A program made the translations under genes and the position numbers. From assembly GCA_009746045.1 (NCBI GenBank), contig RPFO01000453.1, positions 18,501-82,500 of the forward strand: a stretch of DNA of 64,000 nt, written 5' to 3'. Under the pieces are notes generated by a model, which made no database searches, was not told the DNA's origin, and saw nothing but the letters and a program-made list of their open reading frames with translations. This stretch comes from Mesostigma viride (Eukaryota; Streptophyta; Mesostigmatophyceae; Mesostigmatales; Mesostigmataceae). Shown here in pieces: positions 45,780 through 64,000 of this stretch (positions within the stretch are counted from its first letter, which is position 1; each line of letters opens with the position of its first letter).

Positions 45780-46900
45780 TGAACTCAACTCAACTCAACT
45801 CAACGCCGCGCTCAACTCAACTGAATGCCGCACATGGGCAGCAGAGATGTGGATGGAAACGCCGCCGAGGGCAGCAAGCCCCCTCAGCCCCTTCCCGCCT
45901 CCTGAAGGGGGGGGGCTTGCCGGCCCACTGATTACAGGGGCTGGCGTGTGGGCCCGGGACAATGGTCGATCTGCCACCTCTTCTTGTCCTGCATAGCAGT
46001 CCAAGCAAGAGAGAGGGAGGATCGAAATGCGGTGTTCAAACTGAGCTGCCCAGACCACTAGGTCGGCCAGCAACTGACGGATCTGTATCAGTACTTTCAT
46101 GGCAGGTCTACCAACCCGTCCGGGTTTGTCCTCAGTTGGGGCCAGGCCCTGGAGGTCGGGTCAAGATATGCCGCCCAGGCTGGCCAAGCCGCTGGGGGCC
46201 AGCCACTGAGACTGAGCTAGGGCGGTGTCTACCTGACTGGTGCGAGTGATGATGTCCTTCACTATAGGACATCTTGCTCCAACCAGTCACATAGACACCG
46301 AAATGCTATCATCCTACGCAGCCTAGAATCTCATTCGTAATACCGGGTATACCCTTATCAAGGATCCTGGTTGTCTCCGGAGACAACCAGCGCAGGCCAG
46401 AAGTGATCGGGAGAATCCAGACCATGGTAGCTCGAGCCTGCCATGATCTTGTTCGCATTTTCGAGTCGTTCAGGATGATGAATATGAATGGAGATGATGG
46501 AAATGTACCCTTATAGTACACTGAAAGACTCGATCTGAACGACCTATGCGTGGAAAATCCCACATCCAGGCCCTGTCGGAGCATCCTGTAAACCGTGCCG
46601 TTCAGCTGGGGTGACCAGCTTGTCCGTGAGCGTCCGTCCCTCGGCGCCATAGGTGAGCGAGCACCGTACGTGAGGACCAGGACCAAGGTTGAAGAGCACG
46701 CGCTTGCGGTCCTCCCCCAGGTCCTTCGAGTCGGCCAGTTGAGCGAGCGGACCTGGCCCAGGCCAGGCCGATGCGGGTGTCCACATCGTCGGCGGCACTT
46801 GTCAGGGAGCATGCTCCCCATGCAGCACTTTGAAGCGATCACGGAACGGGACCTCAGTCCCGTCTAGTAGCCACGGGCGACTGGTAGCCCCAATGAATAT
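45780..46900 (-). pseudogene. LINE ORF2 C-terminal remnant (family C)
   Basis: Minus-strand pieces match the 24-kb ORF2: a degraded match to TADDVDTRIGLAWARLRSLN near 46,790, LNGTVYRMLRQGLDVGF near 46,590, and LLADLVVWAAQFEHRISIL near 46,060, each in different frames. A 147-bp PLE-like insertion interrupts it. The 3' end appears to carry a TTGAG-type tail at 45,783-45,803. Confidence 0.7.
46359..46505 (-). mobile_element. PLE-like 3' end with terminal snap-back palindrome
   Basis: A 147-bp copy flanked by the 9-bp direct repeat TACCCTTAT (46,350-46,358 and 46,506-46,514). Its 3' terminus carries a perfect 24-bp palindrome at 46,367-46,390, in which the last 12 bases mirror the normal end CTGGTTGTCTCC. 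Confidence 0.85.
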
Positions 46901-47623
46901 GGCTTGCCGGCGCTTAATTTTAATAAACGTACATGTGCATGACTGTGCCACATGAGCATACAAGTCCTTAGTGGGAGGGGAACATGGGATGGAATCAGCT
47001 GGCACTACCTTGGGTCGACAAATAGCGTTGCTTGGAGTTGCGGAGATCCACCTTAGGAGATAACGCGCACATGCCACTTTATTTGAGTTAGTTGTCTCGC
47101 TAAATATTATTATGATTTATCAATATAAGATAATGAACGATTGCGAGATAACCGACCGCAACGAGGAAATTTTGTATGTAAAATCCCCAGTCAAACTCTA
47201 CAAGCCAAATTTAGATGGGCCTGGAAACACCATGCCTTCTTATGTACAAGGTCTCAAGTGGAAATACAAAGACATTGTTGTCTCACTTAACATGAGTAAC
47301 GAGACGAACACTGTGGGGGTGAAAAAAAAAAAGAAAGAGGCTTGCTAGCAGGATATACCCGCCCCCGCCCCCCCCCGATCCATTTGGAGAACATTTTGGA
47401 AACACAGATCTCGAAAAGAGGTTAGGCGCTAGCTCGCAATGGAATGCACGCTGCTGCAGGCCAGGAGATGAAACAATAAGAACTCCCGTCCCTAGTCAAA
47501 ACCCAAGCCTCTGCTCTTGTCAAGACCCAAGCATCTGCCTAGAGCAAGCACAAGCCTTGCTCAAATCAAGAACCCGCCTCAGCTCAAATCCAGTATAAGC
47601 CTCTGCAAGTCGAATAACGCCCC
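46901..47623. other. No gene recognised
   Basis: A 78-residue AT-rich open frame (47,112-47,348) ends in poly-lysine. It has no recognisable domain or splice context. Confidence 0.5.
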
Positions 47624-50600
47624 CTAGTACAGCTCGAGCGAGTCGTTCTCCTTGTTGCTGGGGAACTTGTGCGCCCACGTGCCCGCCTGCATCGGCGGTG
47701 CACTGGGAAGCGTGTTCGCAGCGCCCCTGGCCGCGCTGACCACGTGTAAGGGTGGTGCTGGCGGTGCCTTCTTGATGGCAGGGGTTACCATCTTGTGCGG
47801 GTTTCCTGTGCCAGAATTAGCGTACCCAGCCTCCTCCAAGACCCCATCCCGGTGCCTGCCACCTGCCCCCACCCTGCCCCCATCCGCGCCCCCATGGGCC
47901 ACCGGGCTGATCACGGGGTCACCCAGCCCCGCCGTGCTGTCCAGGGACTCCCTGCCTACGTCCAGCTGGCAGCACTCCCCAAACGAGTCGCTGGCGGCCG
48001 CGTCCCAGGGCATGGCCTCGGGCACCCAGTCCATCTGGGCGGAGTGGTCCACCCCGCTGCCCTCGTGGTCGTGCTCACCCAGCAGGTGCTGCGGCGCCGC
48101 CAACAAGCGGCTGGTGGCCTGCACGGGACAAACACAAACAGGGGTTTGGGAAGGAAACAGGCAGGGAAAGGGATGGGAAACAGGGCAGGGAATGGCGCAG
48201 GGAAGCATCCGCGTCACTGGAAACGGCAATAACCAAAATGACAAGTGGCCACGTCGATTGGCACCCAACTGCCGTTGGTGGGCTTTCTGGGGGGGGGGCG
48301 GGGCGCGCACAGGTGGTTGGATGTGCGGAGGGAGCGCGGGAGGAGGCGGGGGCAAACGACCAAGGAAGGTACGGGAGAAAGGGTGCCCTGAAACGTGGAA
48401 GGCGGGCGCTGGCAGGTGGCGTCCACGGCAGCATACTGCGGAGTAGTCGTTTGTTAGGGAGGACAGCAGATTGCAACAAAGCACACACGGGTTCTCCATA
48501 TTTCTGGCCTGCGGTGGCTGTCGCATTGACATGTCCAAGCCAGCCAAACCACGCTCATGGGCATGCTTGCAGGCAGAAGCTTTCGACGCCGGCATGCAGA
48601 CACCTAGGTATACAGGTGGCGCGTGGCGCAACAGAAGAGCTGACAAGCAAGCCATGGATCGCGGACGGTGATGCCAGGACAAGCCCCTTGTACCTGCCTC
48701 ACTTCACAGCCATGCACATCCTTACCCGTTTCCCTCCCTGCCTTGACCACCCATTCCTTACACAGATCAGTAAGGTACTTGTCTTGTCAGATTGTTACTT
48801 ACCCGTTTCCCTCCATGCCTTGACCACACATTCCTTATACAGATCAGTAAGGTACTTGTCTTGTCAGATTGTTACTTACCCGTTTCCCTCCATGCCTTGA
48901 CCACCCATTCCTTATACAGATCAGTAAGGCACTTGTCTTGTCAGATTGTTACTTACCCGTTTCCCTCCATGCCTTGACCACACATTCCTTATACAGATCA
49001 GTAAGGTACTTGTCTTGTCAGATTGTCACTTACCCGTTTCCCTCCATGCCTTGAACACACATTCCTTATACAGATCAGTAAGGCACTTGTCTTGTCAGAT
49101 TGTTACTTACCCGTTTCCCTCCCTGCCTTGACCACACATTACTTATACAGATCAGTAAGGCACTTGTCTTGTCAGATTGTTACTTACCCGTTTCCCTCCC
49201 TGCCTTGACCACACGTTCCTTATACAGATCAGTGAGGCACTTGTCTTGTCAGATTGTTACTTACCCGTTTCCCTCCATGCCTTGACCACCCATTCCTTAT
49301 ACAGATCAGTGAGGCACTTGTCTTGTCAGATTGTTACTTACCCGTTTCCCTCCATGCCTTGACCACCCATTCCTTATACAGATCAGTGAGGCACTTGTCT
49401 TGTCAGATTGTTACTTACCCGTTTCCCTCCCTGCCTTGACCACACGTTCCTTATACAGATCAGTAAGGCACTTGTCTTGTCAGATTGTTACTTACCCGTT
49501 TCCCTCCATGCCTTGACCACACATTCCTTATACAGATCAGTAAGGTACTTGTCTTGTCAGATTGTTACTTACCCGTTTCCCTCCATGCCTTGACCACACA
49601 TTCCTTATACAGATCAGTAAGGCACTTGTCTTGTCAGATTGTTACTTACCCGTTTCCCTCCATGCCTTGACCACCCATTCCTTATACAGATCAGTAAGGT
49701 ACTTGTCTTGTCAGATTGTTACTTACCCGTTTCCCTCCATGCCTTGACCACACATTCCTTATACAGATCAGTAAGGTACTTGTCTTGTCAGATTGTTACT
49801 TACCCGTTTCCCTCCATGCCTTGAACACATAAAGGATTCTCCAGACTTCTGGCCTGTGCTTTTTGTCTCATGGATACACAGATCAGTAAGGACGTCCTGC
49901 ATCCGTCCCACACACTTATCATCACCCGCAAGGCCCATGCACGAGCATCCAGGACCCTGACCCGTCACTGGACCCACGGCCACGGCATTATGCTGCTATT
50001 GGACAGCGTTCATCAAGGATGGCCGTAGCGAGAATGGACGCACACATCTGCTCCCATGTCAGCCCGTGTGTGTACGCACACATCTGCCTCTCGACCGTTG
50101 GCCGTAGCGAAGATGGACGCACACACCTGCTCACTACCACGCACCTGCTCACTAGCACACACCGGCTCATCAGCACACATCTGCTCACTAGCGGCATACT
50201 GCGCTGGTTGCCTCATGGATGCGATATGCAACAAACTGGCCAGGTTCAACTGGCCTCTTGCGCCCAACATGTAATGCTTGCCATGTGTCCTCTTGCCCTG
50301 CAACTCATGCGTAACACTGTGGTAACTGTGCCTTCCATCACCACATGCAACTCTGCCTTCCGATGTCACAAACCACCGCTTCAAATTGCATATCCCATAC
50401 GACCTGCTACCAATGCGGCTGCCCCACGGTTGCACGCACCTGGCTAATCGCATCGCCCATGCTGCATGCCACAATCTACCAGCTACCAGCTAGCCATTCC
50501 GTTGCCAAATCGCTGGAGCGTAGCCCGCCAGACATTTCGGGCCATGCTGGGCGTGGGTTCATGGCATGCCACATACTGGCACACACCAGCTGTTGGGCAA

Positions 50601-52156
50601 TGGCTCATCGCTACCGCGTACCTTGCTGGTCACATCGCTCATGTGGCATGTCCCCCACAAACTACCCACTAGACATCAACAACCGCTGCCTCGTCACTGC
50701 CCCTACCTTGATGGTCACGTTGCTCATGTGGCATGTCCCGCACAAACTACCCACTAGACATCAACAACCGCTGCCTCGTCACTGCCCCTACCTTGCTCGT
50801 CACGTTGCTCATGCTTGACGTGTCGACGTCCATCCCACCCTTGCCAAAGGCACCCTGGTACCCGCCCTGTGATCCGCCGCCCTGGCGGCTGACAATGCTG
50901 GCATGGCCCGCCTGCTGCTTCTGCGCCAGCACATCCAGTGACATCATTGAGGGCGAGTGCGGCCCCTCGCGTGCCGACCGGACGCTCCGCGTGCTCGTCG
51001 TCTTGATGCTGTCGCTCACTGTGGTGCTATTACTGTCGCCCCGCTTGCCCAGCGGGCGCAGAACATGCGGCTCCTCCGCCAGCTGCGAGGCTTCGTCGCG
51101 GGCGTCAGAATAATCTACTTGGCGGATGGCTGATGGCTGGTGGTTGGCACTGCTGACGCCGTAACCATCGCTACTGTCCAGTTTCTTGACCACTGTTTCG
51201 ATGCCTCGACTCGTGGGCTTTGCAGCGGGGGCCGGCGCGGCTCTAGACACGTCCTGATGGCCGGGCCTGTCCCCAGATGCCCCTCGGGACGCCTGCGAGG
51301 AGGACGACGGCGGCGCCGTCGCTGCCTCGGGCTTTTGAGCCGGTTTGGATGCTTGCCACGTGGCGCTGGATGGACCAGTCACGTCCTGTATCCGTGACCG
51401 GGCATCGGTTGCCGCAGACCCGGAGGGCAGGCCCGCATCGTGTCGGGCGTTTCCCATGGGGCTGTCCCCGAAGTCACCCGCGGAATCCGGGGAAATGGGA
51501 ATGCCGACGTCCAGCTGGGACTGGTCCTCGTCTGCTCCGTACCTGTCCACGTCTCGGTACCGATCGGGCGATGGGGCCGCCGCCGAGGCTGTCAACGCCA
51601 AGCAGCGGCGAGGCTCGCTCGGAAGCAAACCCAAAGACGACAAGCTGTTGGCTTCCAGATCGTCGATCTCAATCGCGTGGGGACGGAACGGTGAGGGTCC
51701 GCCCAAAGCGCCTGCCATGAGAGGGAGAGAGGACCTGCCGAGTCCCACGGCATTTTCGCTGCGAACCTGCCACCGTGTTGAGAAATTCACGAGGCCGAAG
51801 AGCATGGACACATGGTATTCGGCAAATCCCTCGAACGCAGGCACCCGTGTGACCCCTTTGGAGATTCGGATACTGAGGATGCAGCCAACCACCCTACACA
51901 GCGCACGGTAAACAGGTTCACGGGAGTCCATTAGCCCTTTATAAAGAGCCCGCAGAGCCTTGATCGTCCAGGATGAAACAACGTCATAGAAACGACGAAT
52001 GTACCCTCGCAAGAATCGCATCACAATTTCAAGCGACGTCCACAGCGCTCCTCGAGGCTTCGGGGAGGTGGGCGCCGGAGCAGGACGTGAGCCTGGCACG
52101 GCACTATTTGAAGACATGCTGTCTGCCTCCGCACTGGCAATCTCAGCTTCCTCCAT
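47624..52156 (-). CDS. Unrecognised 619-aa protein, two exons
   Basis: Exon 1 is 52,156-50,792 (455 codons, ATG in context GAACATGG). Exon 2 is 48,118-47,624 (164 codons and TAG). They join in phase 0 (AAG|GCC) with donor GTAGGG and acceptor CCGTGCAG. Residues 40-130 look folded and contain hydrophobic helices (LWTSLEIVMRFLRGYIRRFY; RALCRVVGCILSIRI). The remainder is low-complexity Ser/Pro/Ala-rich with an acidic patch (DRYRDVDRYGADEDQ) and appears disordered. No family is recognised. The 2.67-kb intron contains a 77-bp tandem array and two decoy copies of the donor. Extra small exons in the intron cannot be excluded. It diverges from the PAQR gene 722 bp away. Confidence 0.65.
48721..49831. 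repeat. 77-bp tandem array, 14 units plus partial, intronic
   Basis: Units recur every 77 bp with a few substitutions. On the gene's sense (minus) strand every unit contains GGGTAAGTAAC, a strong 5' splice-site consensus. The repeated 61-residue plus-strand frames arise because 77 is not a multiple of three. Both array flanks (about 48,487-48,523 and 49,836-49,870) resemble the PLE-like 3' terminus (TTCTGGCCTGYG). Confidence 0.92.
50621..50875 (-). repeat. Triplicated exon-intron boundary (85-bp units)
   Basis: Starts at 50,621, 50,706 and 50,791 share CCTTGNTNGTCAC plus the adjoining sequence. The unit at 50,791 carries the real exon 1 end (AGCAAG|GTAGGG on the minus strand). The other two lie in the intron and keep AAG|GTA. 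Use of either decoy would add 85 or 170 nt and meet an in-frame stop at about 50,747. Confidence 0.75.
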
Positions 52157-52878
52157 GTTCTTATTAGTTACCTCAATACCCTCATGTCGAGTTTCGAAGA
52201 TAGCATGCCTCGGCGTTTATAACTTGCTGCGGAAGGCACGTTTGAGCAGGTTCACTTCCAACGGCTACATATACATATGGTGTCAGCCTGCGGGGATAAT
52301 TGAAACGGCTAGGACATGCAGCATCTGGGCTAGTACCAGGAGTCTACATCTTGTTGACACGTGGATACAAATTTGATCTATACACCAGGCAGTCAGTCAT
52401 CAGTGAATCCCACTTCACTCACTCCTGCTTGACTACAGTACAGTACGCCCACGCCGCACATGGTAGCATATAATTAGGGTACTCAGGGGGTAGTACGAGT
52501 TGCTACGGAGAGATTTTCTCTGCGAGCTGAACTTGTAATACCGGTAGTATCTCCCGCAGGCGCGAAAAAGGTATAAATTACCAGTATGTAACCTGACCTT
52601 CCAGTCTGGCACCGTTCGACCGAAGCAGCAAGCGCAGGGTTGGCGTAAGCAATCCCGCTGAGTTGAGTTGAGCTGCTGAAGGTGGGCGACGGGAATATAT
52701 TGTAACTGGCCAGAATAATAATGGCATCCTGACTACAGGGCATACTCAAAATTTCGTGAGGCTGCAGACTTTTGTGTCCAAAGGAAGGTTAGCACAACAC
52801 CAGTCCATTGTATGTCTTCGCTTTTAGGTCAAGACAGCAGCTTTCGCGGTTAAAGGCAATCAAAATTCGGCATCAACA
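52157..52878. promoter_or_regulatory. Shared divergent intergenic region
   Basis: 722 bp separate the start codons of the unrecognised minus-strand gene and the plus-strand PAQR gene, so it must hold both 5' UTRs and promoters. No specific motif is assigned. Confidence 0.45.
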
Positions 52879-54779
52879 ATGGACAAGTCGGAGTCTGAAG
52901 TTCTTGTACCTGAAAAACCCTCGCTGCGGCAAAGGAATACTGCAGCTGGTACAGAGAAAGTGAAGACAAATGCGAAGAGACCACTGCTTTCTTACATCAA
53001 CCTCCCTGCTTACCTACAGGACAACGAATTCATTCTGTCGCACTATCGTGCGGACTGGCCAATATCGGCAACGTTGTCAAGCATTTTCCGGTTGCACAAC
53101 GAATCTGGAAACATGTATGTACTGATTTTCATTGTGAGAATGTAATTAGTGTCGATTTCCCGATGTAATGTTAGGCCCCGGCAGCCCTTCCTGCCAATGT
53201 GCCAATGTGAACGCTTGCTGTTGTGTACCTTTTCCCTCTCGCGTCGAGAGGATTTCATGCGTTTCGCGGACGAATGTTCGTCTCCACAGCATATTAGCAT
53301 GACAGACTGAAATTGAAGCTTTTTTGTCACCCCCCTTCTGCGTGCATTCCATTGTTTGTTATCCCAGTTCTGTATCATGGTAATTCAGACTTGCTAGCAC
53401 CGATGAAAATCTTATGACTGGAGTGACTCGTGTGGGTTTAATTCCCACAATCTAATTCTGGCCAGACCCTCCAATGCTTGTTAACGTAACCTGTCTTTCT
53501 CCTTGCGATCTCCTCATGTGTGGTGACTTTTGCTGGCCCCTGGATTGTTCTTCTGGCGGACATCACCAGTTGGACGTAAGTGGTATCTCTGTTGGCGCCT
53601 GTCGTCTAGTTGCTCTCTAATTCTAAAGCTCAACCAGGGTATAAGTGCTACCAGTAGGCCTGCATTCCCATCATGAACGTGTTGTATGGTTGCTCCCTAT
53701 CCGCAAACGCCACGCAAGGCAAAGTACGGCTAGTAGGCATGCACACACAACAATGGCTGTCGTTGGGTTGCCCCCTAATGTCAAATCTCAGACCGCATTG
53801 AATACCAGTGTTAGTTACGAGCAGCAGCACCAGCACCAGCACCAGCACCAGCACCAGCACCAGCACCAGCACCAGCACCAGCACCAGCACCAGCACCAGC
53901 ACCAGCACCAGCACCAGCAGCACCAGCAGCACCAGCAGCACCAGCAGGCATAGCAGCAGGGTAAAACAAAAGCGGTAGGCTTGCACACGCATCGTTATCT
54001 TCTGTGCCTGCCACGAAGGGACCCACGCTGATGTGCATTCCCCCCACGGCTAGCTTTGTGATGAAGACAAGTCTTTGAATGACAAGTCTTTGAATGACAA
54101 GTCTTTGAATGACAAGACTAGTATGTTGCCTTGTTTACGTGTGCGACAACACGCCTTGGCATGAGACTAGGTGGCTGGTTGTGCTGTCAAAACTGTGCCA
54201 CGGTTGCCTACAACTGTGCCACCGTTGCCTACTTGTATTTGTAACACCTATTTGTATTTGTAACACCTGTTTGTATTTGTATCTTTTCTCTCGTTTGCTG
54301 GTTATTAAGCGCGTGCCTCGGAGCACTGCCCGGTGCTCACATAGGAATGCACCCCTTTAAATGTGCCGTATCATAGCCGACACGCGGCTCCGTTGGGCGG
54401 GCTCGGAGCGCTGTCAAGCGCTGGGCGATTGGGCATCCGCATCTTTTGCACCGCTCAACCCCAGTATCTCCGGTTGGCCTCAAGCCCGCTTATTGAATCA
54501 CGACCGAAGTCGCTTGGCATCGCGCCCCCTTTACCTGTGGCCTCACTGCCCCCTTCCATGACTCCACCCCTAACAACCCACCCCCACCCAACCCCACCAC
54601 GTGCACCACCACCATGTCCAACATCACCGGCATGAATGACAACGACCACACCCACCAGGCACCTGATCGGATTCTTTGTGTTCGCGGGACTCACCATCTA
54701 CTCCATCATCATCCCTGCGGAGACCCTGCTGGCGATTGATCCGTTGCAGGAGAGCAGCGGGAGCGCGCCGGAGGACGCG
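52879..54779 (+). CDS. PAQR / adiponectin-receptor-family membrane protein, 5' part
   Basis: Exon 1 (52,879-53,114) encodes a basic N-terminus and the PAQR entry motif: LPAYLQDNEFILSHYRADWP, then LSSIFRLHNESGN. A 6-nt exon (53,570-53,575, TTGGAC, between CAG and GTAAGT) and exon 3 (from 54,659, after CCACCAG) restore I-W-T and HLIGFFVFAGLTIYS, the start of the first membrane helix. The junctions (AT|T, AC|G) keep frame and rebuild the conserved HNE(S/T)xNIWTHL sequence. Exon 3 probably ends at GCG|GTGGGT near 54,779. The other six helices, with the histidine/aspartate metal site of this hydrolase-like family, are not in the window. The following intron would enter a giant microsatellite block. 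Confidence 0.8.
53570..53575 (+). other. Six-nucleotide micro-exon of the PAQR gene
   Basis: TTGGAC sits between an acceptor (TCACCAG) and a consensus donor (GTAAGT). Together with flanking split codons it encodes Ile-Trp-Thr at an invariant family position. Confidence 0.7.
53817..53949. repeat. (CAGCAC)n repeat in PAQR intron 2
   Basis: CAGCAC hexamers ending in CAGCAGCAC nonamers, within the intron 53,576-54,658. A 15-bp repeat (GTCTTTGAATGACAA) recurs three times at about 54,070-54,115. Confidence 0.9.
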
Positions 54780-55250
54780 GTGGGTGGGGGGACGGTCGCT
54801 CTATCTATAGTATAATAATTTGTTTAGCATACTTGATGCACTAGTACACAATGATAGCATGCTTGGCAGCTAACCGGAGGACGAGGGTATTTTTTTCTAT
54901 CCACGATGTAGCTGTAATATTGTTAAACCATGTTAAACGTTGGATAGCGCATGCCCTCGATGGGTGGATGATTCTTTTTCTGAGAGCGTGGCACGTTATT
55001 GCGATCAACTCTCAAAAGTGGCACGTAATCGCAACCAATTCTGGCGTCCCCATCCCTCCTTTTGATCTGCCTTACCTTGTCGACGTATTTAACACTCAGC
55101 CAGGGTGATCCACCCCTCCATTCCCTCCCTCCCCCTCTCCGCCCTGCCTTTGTCTCCCTTCCTCCATTCCCACCCCGCACCCCACACCCCGCCACCTGCC
55201 CTGGGCCCTTACTGACGTACCCCCTTGCCACCCTGGTCTTACCCTTCACC
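54780..55250. other. Presumed PAQR intron 3 start; no exon found
   Basis: Translation in all frames shows no continuation of the PAQR family between exon 3 and the microsatellites. Confidence 0.5.
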
Positions 55251-55501
55251 AGGCACCCACCCACCCCCACCACCCACCCACCCACCCACCCACCCACCCA
55301 CCCACCCACCACCCACCCACCCACCCACCCACCCACCCACCCACCCACCCACCCACCCACCCACCCACCCACCCACCCACCCACCCACCCACCCACCCAC
55401 CCACCCACCCACCCACCCACACACACACACACCCACCCACCCACCCACCCACCCACACCCACCCACCACACCCACACCCACACCCACACACATACCAGCC
55501 G

Positions 55502-55598
<97 letters not shown>

Positions 55599-55856
55599 TC
55601 TCCCTCCCTCCCTCCCTCCCTCCCTCCCTCCCTCCCTCCCTCCTCCCTCCCTCCCTCCCTCCCTCCCTCCCTCCCTCCCTCCCTCCCTCCCTCCCTCCCT
55701 CCCTCCCTCCCTCCCTCCCTCCCTCCCTCCCTCCCTCCCTCCCTCCCTCCCTCCCTCCTCCCTCCCTCCCTCCCTCCCTCCCTCCCTCCCTCCCTCCCTC
55801 CCTCCCTCCCTCCCTCCCTCCCTCCCTCCCTCCCTCCCTCCCTCCCTCCCTCCTCC

Positions 55857-55857
<1 letters not shown>
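55251..55857 (+). repeat. Compound (CCCA)n-(CT)n-(CCCT)n microsatellite
   Basis: CCCA to about 55,480, CT at 55,505-55,594, then CCCT to 55,857 with a few CCT slips. Trp/Gly/Val-rich frames across it are artefacts. Confidence 0.95.

Positions 55858-64000
<8,143 letters not shown>

Noticed and set aside
47112-47348. Possible small gene (78 residues)
   Set aside because: AT-rich with a poly-lysine end from an A-run. No homology recognised, no splice or regulatory context.
48792-49824. Series of nearly identical 61-residue proteins
   Set aside because: Shadows of the 77-bp tandem array on the strand opposite to the gene whose intron contains it.
48721-49831. CRISPR-like array
   Set aside because: There are no spacers: units are contiguous and nearly identical, the genome is eukaryotic, and no cas genes are present.
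54851-55108. Fourth PAQR exon
   Set aside because: The 85-residue frame shows none of the expected second-helix or histidine motifs of the family.

Overview
The window is eukaryotic nuclear DNA. It has GT-AG introns, retrotransposons with target-site duplications (TSDs), and very long microsatellites. GC-rich exons and alanine-rich linkers inside a mitochondrial carrier fit a green-algal type of genome best, but nothing here proves the lineage. No rRNA, intact tRNA, CRISPR array or prokaryotic operon was seen.

Positions 1-36,100 are almost entirely mobile and repetitive DNA. I use working names for the elements. Family A is an ORF1-only 'half-LINE'; the reference copy is 43,786-45,736. Family B is a second ORF1-bearing family. 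Family C is an ORF2-bearing LINE whose 3' end resembles A. Family D is an ORF2-bearing LINE whose 3' end resembles B. A fifth class ('PLE-like') encodes a different reverse transcriptase with a YIDD box. Many insertions are nested and can be ordered by their TSDs. An A copy sits in an older A copy (7.7-11.5 kb). Another A copy (13.06-18.24 kb) is split by a terminal-inverted-repeat element and by a piggyBac-like TTAA element. A CACTA element sits inside a second CACTA element inside an RT fragment (19.0-20.4 kb). A B copy and a PLE-like copy lie in an older B copy (25.2-28.7 kb). Minisatellites (82, about 26, 21, about 190 and 183 bp units) fill much of the rest.

Three host genes are supported, all reconstructed across introns. 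(1) A three-exon mitochondrial carrier of S-adenosylmethionine-carrier type on the minus strand (40,994-36,737). (2) A two-exon gene for an unrecognised 619-residue protein on the minus strand (52,156-47,624). Its intron holds a 77-bp tandem array and a triplicated splice donor. (3) Diverging from it on the plus strand, the 5' part of a PAQR/adiponectin-receptor-family gene (52,879 onward) whose conserved HNES-GNIWTHL motif is assembled through an apparent 6-nt micro-exon.

Simple repeats are extreme. (GGGA)n covers 1.9 kb and runs into (TGCG)n and (TGGG)n. (GTT)n covers 1.5 kb. A (CCCA)n-(CT)n-(CCCT)n-(CTGT)n block reaches the window end, with more than 8.1 kb of CTGT. The PAQR gene appears to run into this block.

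The most interesting unexplained structure is in the LINEs. ORF1-only families keep a coding ORF1 with RRM-like and C-terminal nucleic-acid-binding regions. They share with ORF2-bearing families a small 3'-terminal hairpin (loop CAAC/CCAC) just before an AATT-type microsatellite tail, which suggests parasitism of a partner reverse transcriptase through RNA structure.
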